Part shown: positions 9,865-19,338 of the stretch, piece after piece
Numbering within the stretch: the stretch's first letter is position 1
Layout: the number at the start of each line of letters is the position of its first letter
Origin: Paraphoma chrysanthemicola
Lineage: Eukaryota > Ascomycota > Dothideomycetes > Pleosporales > Phaeosphaeriaceae
DNA: 64,000 nucleotides
NCBI GenBank assembly: GCA_020744225.1
Contig: JAGMWG010000001.1
Coordinates: forward strand, 1 to 64,000
Direction: 5' to 3'
The notes under the pieces: generated by a model
Databases searched by the model: none
What the model was told of the DNA's origin: nothing
The model's input: the letters and a program-made list of their open reading frames with translations, nothing else
Made by a program: the position numbers and the translations under genes

Positions 9865-11723
9865 ATGTCTCAAGCACCTGCGCAGATAACGACCTCACAA
9901 GGCTCGTTGCGACTTTCTAGTGCGTTTCCTGAACGCCTGCCTTCCCGGTTCAAGAATTTTCCTAAGCTTAGTCGCGAACAATGCGGCCACCTTCGGCACT
10001 ACCACAATCTGGCTTCGCTGATTGATGGCGAATTCGCGCTGATGGGGCATCAAGACCCCAGCCAGGAATGGGAGACGTCGTACAGGTACCAGTTTTCTGC
10101 AATGGCATATGCAGCAGGAGCAGCCCACTATCACCGTCTACCCGCTATGCGGGCTATGTTCAAGAGTCTGATACACAAGTTAATCAAGAAAATGCTGAGA
10201 CGCGAAGTATGGGGATATTGGTACTTGACTAGTCAAGGATGTATCACACATGATCCAGACCTCACAGAGCTACGGAAGCCGTGGGCCGATCCAGTGGTGA
10301 GAGAAAATATCATGGTATGGCATTCTTCCTCAACTTTATATTTTTAGCGTCCTGTATATTACGAGCGGATCTTCTAATGTGTGTTAGTATTCGGGACACC
10401 TTCTGCTCATGGTTTCGCTCTACTCTATGCTCTTTGCTGACAACTCCTTCGATGAACCTGATGGGATCGTCTTCGACTGGGATCCGATGTTTTGGGGATT
10501 TGGACCGGAGAAGTTCGTTTATTCACGCTCCTCCCTCCACGAGGTTATCCTCAAGGAAATGGAAGGCTCCGGTTGGCTAGGCGCCTGCTGCGAGCCCAAC
10601 ATGATTTTCGTTGTTTGCAACCAGTTTCCTGTGAGCAATTCACTCAGACGTCTATTTTCCCCCCGTTTTACTCCCTGCTAATAAACAAGCAGATTATCGC
10701 AACACGGTACATCGATACTATAAAAGGCACTAATCGTACGGAAGAAGTCGTGACCAAGTACCGCGCCGCCTGGGACAAAAAGGGTGGGCTGGTGTCGGAG
10801 AATGATGGCTTGCTCAAATTCTATTACAGAGTGCGACAAGAAGCAGTAATCGACCGCCAGGAACTTCCCCACTCAGCTTGGTACGCGCCCCAAACCGCCT
10901 TATTACTCAATTTCATTAATCATCTCTCAGGGCTATGGCTTTCATGCCCTGGAACTACGATTTGGTCCAGCGTTTGTACCCAATGACCGGACTTGGTTTC
11001 TTGCAGCACATTGATGGTCGAATCAACTATCATCCGCGTCCCGTGGCTAAAGCGGTCAGAACGCTAGTGAAAGAAGAGAACGCAGATCCCAATTCACCAG
11101 CTACCTTTAGTCGTGCCCGAGAAATGGCTGCAGGCGAGATCACTCCCGCTGGGCCAAAGTTCTTACCTCCCGCTTTTGGTCACATTGCCCAATGGGTTTC
11201 TGAAGTCGGCGGCTCCCCCGACGTGGACGAGCTGCTGAAACATGCAGATACGTTCTTTAATCCATCATGGCACGAGGGTGGATTTTACTACAAGCGCAAC
11301 GACAGTGACTGGGACAAGGACGGTAACTACGTCCACGTGGAGCCCTACAGTGGCAATGCGGCTATTGGGTACGCCCGCCTCAATGTGAAAAATGGGCAAA
11401 AGAAGATGTGGGATCATCCCTGGACTGCTGCAGATGTGAATGACCGACCCTGGATCGACGGCGTTCTCTTGGAGGATGATGTAGACTGCCTGAGAGGTAC
11501 GTGGTCCGAAGATGAAAGTGCAATCATTGCAACTTTCAGAACTTGGAATGGAAAGTGCACCACGATCCACCCCGTGGTTAAGGGGTTGCCGAAAGGTACT
11601 TACGGAGTCTACATCAACGGAGACTTTAGAAATGTCAAGGAGGTTACACAGAACAATGTGGACATCGACCTTGCTCTCGAGGTTGATGAAAGTGAGATTG
11701 ATATAGTTGTTGTTAGAGGCTAA
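9865..11723 (+). CDS. Linalool dehydratase/isomerase-like protein
   Basis: Four exons: 9865-10314, 10388-10630, 10693-10880, 10931-11723, giving 557 residues. The ATG at 9865 has good context (GCGACCATG) and replaces an upstream frame without an ATG. I recognise the Ldi-type (alpha/alpha)6-barrel signature: YSGHLLLMVSLY at 151-162, WDPMFWGFGPEKF near 181, and CCEPNMIFVVCNQFP near 217-231. In bacterial Ldi, as I recall, a histidine and two cysteines nine apart are catalytic; here His154, Cys218 and Cys227 keep that spacing for the cysteines. Bacterial Ldi hydrates myrcene and isomerises linalool to geraniol. Fungal relatives are poorly characterised. No signal peptide or membrane segment. The C-terminal ~150 residues look beta-rich and lie outside the barrel. 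Neighbouring ADH and ALDH genes fit a geraniol-type oxidation route, but this is inference. Confidence 0.75.
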
Positions 11724-12954
11724 TTAGTATGAGCAACTTTCCTTAAGTGTTAGGCTTTGATATCAGAAAGCTGACTACTTTTGGACCGAAGTCATAGAAA
11801 GTAGATCTCTATAGATTTGTTATGAATGTAGTCTCCAACTGCAAATTATAGAATGAATAGAGCTTTACATAAGTCACCTTTTGAAATACTCTTCAAAATT
11901 ACAGTTGGTCTGCGAGAGAGAGATTCTTATTCCGGACGCCTCGAAAAGTGTCAAAATACGGCCATCTTCCACATGCGCACCGGATGCTTGCGGCTGGAAA
12001 TCCCGCGCCTGAAAGCTAATGTTGCATGCATTCGAGTTCGCTTTAGAGGAGGTGGGCTTTCTTGTAGCTCATATTGAGGCTGGGGGCGCGATGCACTTCT
12101 TTGTGACAAGAGGAGCGCAAGAGGTTAGGGTTTGTACTATAACAAATGCTACCCAAGTTCAAAATTGCTCGTCAGTTGAAGGGCGGGTGATGTAGCCGGT
12201 CAATACGATCCACCTCGTCAGCCTCCATACAGCGACGTGCTCCTGCCAACCATACAAGCTAACCGAAAATCCTCCCAGGCATGCCGTAGCCTGTACATTT
12301 GCACATGGGTTCACAGATGAGTCTTTCCTTCTCGCAGCTTTGTATACGGCAGCGATCTAGATTACTCTGCTTCCCACAGTCATTATGTAAGAGCTAGTGG
12401 TAAGTGCTAGGGAGGAACCCAGTCCACTAGTAGTAAGGTTGCTTCATGGCAGGCTAAGGAAGATTCCCCAGCTATATTTGCGGAACGTAGGTGGAAAAGT
12501 TCCGTCGCGTTCCGCCACTTCGACTCTTTTTGGACGGAACAGTGCTTTCAATGAAACCATCGGATTTGTAACGGCAACCAATATGCACAGGGAAATGTTG
12601 CGTAGATGAGGCTGTGTAGAACCGCAATGAATAATATTGTTTGAGTAGGAACCCAATTTTAGGACTATGTCAAAAGTTCAACTTGTCGAGTTCCTGAGTA
12701 TTAGATGTCTTGGTCTTGTGCGTTCGTTAGCGTTGAGTCTCAACACCTTCCGTGCCTTAACTTTTAGATTCCGTTACATAGCGTGCGGTGCTCTCCGCAC
12801 TTTCCGCATTACCGAGGGAGTGGTTTCTTAAGTCAGCTGCTATCGTATGCACGAACTCATAGAAAACGTTGGTGCCGTTTCTTGCAGTTTCCAATCTTAT
12901 CGCTTTTCCAACGGACTTTCCCATCGCCACTAGAAGCGAGAATCGCAGCAGAAA
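11724..12954. other. Intergenic, no gene seen
   Basis: 1.2 kb with only short frames and no recognisable domain. A short match to the ~75-bp repeat lies near 12783. The last 150 bases probably hold the promoter of the reductase gene. Confidence 0.5.
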
Positions 12955-14382
12955 ATGGGTGCATCTAAGCGAGTAGCCCTTGTAACGGGTGGGAACGGTA
13001 TTTCAGGCAATGCCATTGTTCAGCACTTGGTTGGAGAACCCAAGTCGGAGTGGTAGGCGAACCATTATTCCGAAATTTCTGGGCTAATGAACTGATAAAG
13101 CTTGGCAGGGATCGAATCATTGTCACATCCAACTCTCCTCCGAAAACCCAATGGCCGGATGCACGTGTTGATTTCATTCCGCTCGACTTCTTGCGACCAG
13201 TGGATGAACTCGCTGGTGCGATGCAAGAGACATGTCGGGGTGTGACACATGCCTTTTTCACTAGCTATGTTCATACAGACGATTTCACTAAATTGAACAC
13301 CAACGTTATACTGTTCCGGAATTTCATGGATGCTTTGGATAAAGTTGCAGGTAATTCCTTGCAGCGAGTTTGTCTGCAGACTGGTGCGAAAGTATGTTGT
13401 AATCTACGAGTGACAATTTTACTTTCGAGGGAATGAGGGCTAATCTGTGGTTTCCAGCATTATGGATTTCACCTGCGACCCACCTTTGAGAGCCCTATGA
13501 CGGAGCAATGTCCCCGCATCGATGATCCCGAAGGTCACATATTCTACTACCAACAGGAAGACTATCTGATTGAACTCGCCAACAAGAGTGCGTGGGCCTG
13601 GAATGTCATCCGCCCCGGAGGAATTGTTGGTTACACTCCAGGAAGTATGTGTTCACTTCGTCTATGCATTCTATGAGTACACATATAGTTGACTTACGAT
13701 AAAATCAGAGACCGGCATGTCAGAGGCTATAACTGTCGCACTCTACTTTCTTGTATGCAAAGAGCAAGGAGGCAAAGTCAAATTTCCAGGCAACAAGTTT
13801 ACCCTCACTTGCCCAGACGACAAGTCATATGCGCCAAGTATCGCAGACCTTTCGGTATGGGCGGTTACGAATGATCACACCAAGAATGAGGCATTCAACC
13901 ATGCTAACGGCGACACGATTACATGGAAAACGCTGACCAATAAATTGGCAGACTATTATGGCATCGAGGTGAGCTCTAACATGGCAAAGCGATATGAGAC
14001 TTCTTCGATGACGCTGACTAAAACTTAGATGGACGAGGATGAGATTCTCAAAGACATCAGTGAGGTAGAGGTCGCACCTCAAGAAGGAATTGTGACATCA
14101 AAATCATGGAAAATGAACGATTGGGCAAGAGATAAGAAGCCAGTATGGCATAGTATATGCCAAAAGTACGGCGGCAATCCAGATGCATTTGATTGGGGAA
14201 CTTGGTGGTTCTTAGATTGGGTGCTTGGCAAGCTATATCCAACGATTTTGAGCGCAAATAAGGCGAGGAAGATGGGTTGGAAGCGTTTCGATGACACTTA
14301 TGACGGCTACTTCGAGTCCATTAGAGAAATGGAGCATGCCGGTGTGCTTCCCTTAAGAGAGAGGGTCTTAGGTCTTGAATAG
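12955..14382 (+). CDS. PRISE-type NAD(P)H-dependent reductase (extended SDR)
   Basis: Five exons: 12955-13052, 13109-13391, 13458-13644, 13709-13968, 14029-14382, giving 393 residues. Seen: nucleotide-binding VTGGNGISGNA near residue 10, TSYVHTDD, then TGAKHYGFHLRP across intron 2, RPGGIVGYTPGK across intron 3, and a C-terminal tail ending GLE. This order matches progesterone 5-beta-reductase/iridoid synthase-like enzymes, which reduce enals and enones using NADPH; the classical SDR YxxxK is not expected there. It lies just downstream of the Ldi-like gene on the same strand. Iridoid synthase acts on 8-oxogeranial, so an activated terpenoid enal is a reasonable but unproven substrate. Confidence 0.85.
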
Positions 14383-14690
14383 AGACCATAAATGGTCTAG
14401 GGATAACGTACTTTACAAGCAAGAGTATCAGCCGTTACCGAAATGCAGTCTCAGAGACAATCCGCTATACCCTGCTTTGAGAGGTACATTAAACATCGCA
14501 ATACTAAAATGTCGAATTACTTCTGTTAGTCTTTTAGCACGACTCTTACCCTCAAGATCTGTTTCGTCACCTTCGTCCATGCTTTCTCTTTCGATCTCTG
14601 CATCTTGTGCAACTCCACTAGTGTTGTAAGTCGCACTCCTTTCGTTGTTTTTCCCTGGTTATCCACTGCAAGCCCCGACCAGAAGTTCGG
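14383..14690. other. Intergenic, no gene seen
   Basis: Short stretch between the reductase stop and the C2H2 relic. Nothing recognisable. Confidence 0.5.
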
Positions 14691-14697
14691 ACCGATT

Positions 14698-15700
14698 CTA
14701 AGATCTCATAGACGATGCTCCCAGATCAACTGCGAGCGAGCCGATTGCAGTTGACTGTGCCGAATCCTGGTTAAGAATGAACGCTTGCCTGGCTCCATGC
14801 GCTATGCGCAGAAACCGAACGTAAGAAAACCCTTCAGCCACTGGCGATAAGACCTCCTGGTTTGCTCGTGAATGAGAATCTTGAACGGCTTTAGAAAACA
14901 GGTTGATGGCCGCGTGGTGATCAGTCAGCACAAGAGTGGCCGACTGATGCGGCGCATGGTCTCCTCACGTCGGTAAATTACAACCTGCGCAGCTTGTTTC
15001 AAATGCCACATCTTCTGCTCGTCCTTGGAAGAGCTAGTGATGTTCATCACATCGTCCGACTGACCGACGGTCAAGCACACGGCCTCACAAGCCACAGGTA
15101 CATCTCCCAGACCGAGTAGTACATCAAGGCAAACGCCCTGGTAGGTGATTGACCAGCAGGTGCGCTCCATCCACGGGCCAGTGTTTTACAGCGTCTGCGT
15201 CCCCGTGTCAGTCAACGCAGTGCACTTTTGCTCCTCGCGACGAGCCTGCTCGCGCTCCCGCACGGATGTGAGGTGAATATCAGCATAGTAAAGCTTCAAT
15301 TGGCGCAACGCGCTTCAATTCACTGACACTGTCCGGTAACTGCGCGTCGGGCCGTCGCCCCATGTCTGGAGAAATACGTCGTGAAACATGCCATCAATCC
15401 TCGATTTGGAAGCTCGGTCGCACAGGTGTAGTTTGCTAAGATGGCTGGTCAATGTTTTGAAGCTTGCGGTATGGAACTCGCATTCGCGACAGGCAAAGCC
15501 CTCGTGCTCGTGTAGTACTGCAGACCTTTGCCGACGAATAGGGATACTGCTTGGGTCCTTGAACTCAGACGGGTGCTGTCGCAGACATCGCGTCAGTCCC
15601 TTTCGCGGTTCCTTGGAAACGTAGTGCTTCCTGCCGAGGTGGGTGGTGATCTAGGAGTTTGCAGTGGCGAGATCGTACTTGCATCTGTGACAAATTAGGG
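14698..15700 (-). pseudogene. Relic of an OrsD/DUF3505-type C2H2 gene
   Basis: On the minus strand 15695-15315 is one reading frame broken by a single TAG (15653-15651). It encodes two C-x2-C...H-x4-H fingers: ICHRC...HLGRKH and FACREC...HLSKLH. The spacing and the linker (about 45 residues, with RKGLTR and SSIPIRR) match the fungal OrsD/DUF3505 module often found in mobile or subtelomeric fungal genes. Downstream frames to 14698 may be further decayed parts. The frame-breaking stop and lack of a start mark it as dead. Identity rests on recall of the family pattern. Confidence 0.55.
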
Positions 15701-16496
15701 CTCGACTCTCGCCATGGTTCGGAGCGCGCCAAAAGATTCGACATGGAGTCACGATCTATCACGATAGAACAAAACACAGGAAGCAAGCAAATAAAGTGAT
15801 ATTACAGAGAAAAGAAAGACAGCTGCTGGGAGGAAGAAATAGAGACGGAATGCTTAATGTGGTGCCGGTGGTGGGACTAACGCGTGCACGGCCGTTTTTT
15901 GGAAACAGGTCTGTAGATGTTTGAACAAAGTTCCGACATGCATTAGCCCAGTAGAAGAGTAGTTAAAGTAATTCTAAACGAGCTGTAGAATTTACTGCTT
16001 CACTTTACAGCTTTAGTAGTAGTTACGAGCAGGACTGTACTCTTCTTAGTAATTACTAGAGAATCTAAAATATGTAGAAGATTTGCGCAATATTTGTAAT
16101 AAAAGATTAGGCTGTAGCTAATATGCTAGTCCTTAGCTGTAGCAATTTGTAGCTGTAGAAAGGTCTTGAAAGCGGGGGCTGGACGCAGTCAACAGCTGTG
16201 GATGAGGAGGCGGAAGGCACGTCTGCCTCCGGAACACTAACTAACATCTTAGCGCCTCGCGCCTTCTGGATTGTCTGATACGAGCGTACCCCGCCTTCGA
16301 CTTCAGCTGAACTACCACCAACACATAGATTCGCTTCCATTCTCCTACGCGTTTTGTTCTCGAAGACCCCAAGTCGACATTCGAGATTTGTTGTCACAAT
16401 TGAAACAGTTCAACAAAAATCAACGACAGACTGTGAACTCCGGATACTCAAGACAGCCCCAATCGGATCGCTGAGGCTGCCATTCGACTCCAATCC
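15701..16496. other. Intergenic with TA-rich RIP-like island
   Basis: About 15940-16145 is rich in TA and in TAG/TTA-like triplets, unlike the flanks. It lies next to the C2H2 relic, which fits a mutated repeat. The last 200 bases are the leader of the next gene. Confidence 0.5.
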
Positions 16497-18638
16497 ATGG
16501 ACCCCCTTAGTATCGCAGCGGCAACCTCGGCTTTGGTTTTCTCGGTGGTCCGCAATGGCAGAGCTCTGGCCACAGTGTTCGAAAAATACCAGGACTCTCA
16601 ACGGTGTATCTTCCTGATGCAGACGGAGTGCACCGTCCTGGCAGCCGCCTTGTCTCAGCTTCAGGTGAATTTTTCAAAAGTTTCCGAGTCCACAACAAGC
16701 CGATATCCTGAGTTTGTCATGGAAGCGCTTGATCTCTCCCTTGTTGGCTGCACATTGACCTTGTCGGTCTTAAGCAAAGAAATCGACAATCTCGTCGAAA
16801 GTATCAATGATAGCGACGCAAAAATTTCCAAGGGGAAAAAGGTCAAATATCTCTGGAAAGAAGAATCAATGGATGCATTGCTTCAGCAGCTACGAGGACA
16901 AAGCTCAGCGTTAACCCTGCTGCTCAAAGCTCTAGATTCGACATCCATCGAACAAATCCTAGCCATTGTTCAATCAGGCCAGCCAACTTTTAAAAGAGTA
17001 CGCAGTGGGGCTGAGTCGATAAGGAGGACGCATCCACAAGAGCATTATGCGGAAAGTATTTTGAACATGACATTTGACGACACTAAAACGATATACTCTC
17101 TCGAATCTCCTTCATCCACAGCTTACGATGAGCCTATTGACTCCATCTCGACCCAACTTAAGGCGACCACTTTGGCCGCCAAACCTACGTCATTGCCTAC
17201 TGGCGATGTTCTGCCTGACGGATGGAAACCAGGCTATAGCGCTGAGTATGATCAATGGTATGACCCAGCATGGTTTCGACCTGAAGCTTCTTAATCAATC
17301 CTCAGGTATTTCATCAACACAGTGACGAGCGAATCCCAATGGCAACGGCCTACACAACCTGCATCTGCTCCGCAGAACATTATTTATCCGAAATCTACGC
17401 CACTTCCCAGCCGAAAACCAGTATCATCCCAAAACACACTCTGGGATGTGCCAGCTACAACCACCCAAACAATTCAATCAGTTCGAAACTCAACGGACAA
17501 GGTACCAGAGTCCCTAAACAATGCAGACGATGACCTTGACTTTGCGCCGTGGAAGATGAACACGAGCGCAAAATTCCAGGCAGCTTTAGATAATCTTCGA
17601 CGAGAAGATTCTGTACCGGCCTTGGCAGTTGGAGTCGTTTCAATTGAGTCACCTGCTAAGATTTACGTCCTCGGGAATCGAAAGCAAAACTGTCCATCGC
17701 CGGTAACCCGAGCGGACTGCTTCTCTATCGCCAACACAAACTCAGTCACAACGACACTTTTGGCAGTTCTAATTGATTGCGGGGTTTTTCGGTGGGAGGA
17801 AACGGTCCTGGACCTGTTCCCTGCACTCTCAAGTCGAGCTCATCCATTTCATCATCAGACAACTCTAAGTATGCTCGGGGCGCACTATTCTGGTTTGACT
17901 TCTCAAATCGCTACTGTAGAGGATGGCGACCTTTATAGATATCTCCGCCAAGTGAATGCGCAGAAGGGGCGGTTTGCGGTTGCATTGTCATATCTTGGGC
18001 GTCCACCTGACGCAAGCCCCGGGATATCGCACAACTGGAACTGGGCGAACCCAATCTTGATATCCCTCGCTATCGAAGAACGCACTTCGAGAACCTTGGA
18101 ATCTCTTGTAAAAACACTCATTTTCGACCCATTAGAAATGTATTCTGCTGGATTTGGCCGACCGGACGCTGAGAACAATTCTTCCATGCCTCTCAAACCA
18201 ACCCAGCCCTGGGGTCATCAAGGTTGTACAAAAAATCCTCTGGACCCTGCGGAAGTGAGTCTATTCAACCCGCCCTCCTTAACAGCCTCCGCCGGCATGT
18301 ACTGCTCAATACCTGACTACGCTTCCTTCGTAAACATGCATCTGCGTGCAGCGATGCGAATGCCGACCCAAGTCCTCCATCCCGAATCGGCGAGTCCTTG
18401 TTATACGCCCTTTTTTGACACCGAATGGACACCGGGAAGCTGGGCGATAGCCTCAAGAGATTGGGCCGGAGGTGGAGTGCTCTGGGACAACGGCCGATGT
18501 GACGGATTTAGCGTATCGACTTGGCTAGCACCGCTGAAGGGCAAGGCATACTTTGCTATTGCTAATGTTGATGATGACGCTGGCATAAAATTAACTAACG
18601 ACGCTGTGATTTTGGCAATTAGACACGCAGCCGATTGA
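16497..18638 (+). CDS. HeLo-like N domain - WW domain - beta-lactamase-fold fusion protein
   Basis: Two exons: 16497-17257 and 17306-18638 (48-nt intron), giving 697 residues. The N-terminus (MDPLSIAAATSALVF) to about 200 is a helical fungal N-terminal domain of the kind that heads NLR/STAND proteins. Residues ~239-270 form a WW domain (LPDGW...QWY...W-QRP) that exists only when the intron is removed, which supports the splice. Residues ~340-697 resemble class C beta-lactamase/esterases (PALAVGVVS, LAVLIDCGVFRWEETV, LTASAGMYCS). The SxxK site reads N397-T-N-S400, and the C-terminal HxG-like motif is replaced by NGRCDGF. The fold is therefore probably catalytically dead and may bind a ligand. 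No signal peptide. Function unknown; a sensing role is inference. Confidence 0.8.
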
Positions 18639-18689
18639 GAGTTAATCTATGGATATCTCGCAGGAACTTGATGTTAGCAACCATGTGCG
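18639..18689. other. Short 3' spacer
   Basis: Spacer after the fusion gene. Nothing recognisable. Confidence 0.4.
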
Positions 18690-19180
18690 TTATGCGCTCT
18701 AATTAGCCGGATTTCATGGGCTAGATGTACTAGATTCCGGTCCTTGAAATGCTCTGGCCATGGTGTGCGCTTGAACCAGAGCAACTTGTTGGTCTTTGCT
18801 GTCGCTCTTACAAACTTGTTCTGCTTTTTTGAGTTTCTGTCGGACGTTTTGTAGTTGTTAAGCTGGTTTTTTTGATCAATCCCACCGCCCAAACAAACAC
18901 TAAAATATTGTTGCAGCCCCACACCGCTGGAAACCGTCTGAAACTTGGCTTACCCATACAATGCGCTCTTGTCGCCAGTCCACGAAAGTTTATGTATCTG
19001 TTTGCAGTGCGTCTTCATGTTCTCTACGTCTGTAGTGATGATGCTGCACCCTTTGCACTTCATACCACCCAGCGGCGCCCTAAGCACTTGAATTGGCGAT
19101 GCCTGCTCTGGGGGTTGGTTTGCACTCGGATTAACCATTAAAAATTGGGAAAAATAGTCTGCGACCTGCTGTCGCACTGC
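18690..19180 (-). pseudogene. Second fragment of an OrsD/DUF3505-type C2H2 gene
   Basis: The minus-strand frame starting near 19177 contains PIQVLRAPLGGMKCKGC followed by THCKQIH, a C-x2-C...H-x4-H finger with the PI-x-L-x(5-6)-G lead-in typical of the second finger of the OrsD/DUF3505 module. Sequence continuing towards 18690 in another frame is protein-like but broken. It is a truncated copy, on the same strand as the relic at 14.7-15.7 kb. The intact fusion gene lies between the two. Confidence 0.5.
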
Positions 19181-19338
19181 AATCGGGGTTTCATGCTGCT
19201 CTCAAATGCCTGTCGAGATTCATGTTCCTATGCCGTGCTGCTTGCATACTACACGTTACTTTTGCGAATCACAGGTCTTACCCTTGCACAGCAATAATGT
19301 AAGGTATGTTAATTATGCTAGAAGGAGTATGATTGCCA
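19181..19338. other. Intergenic, no gene seen
   Basis: Short spacer between the C2H2 fragment and the GH115 stop. Confidence 0.4.
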
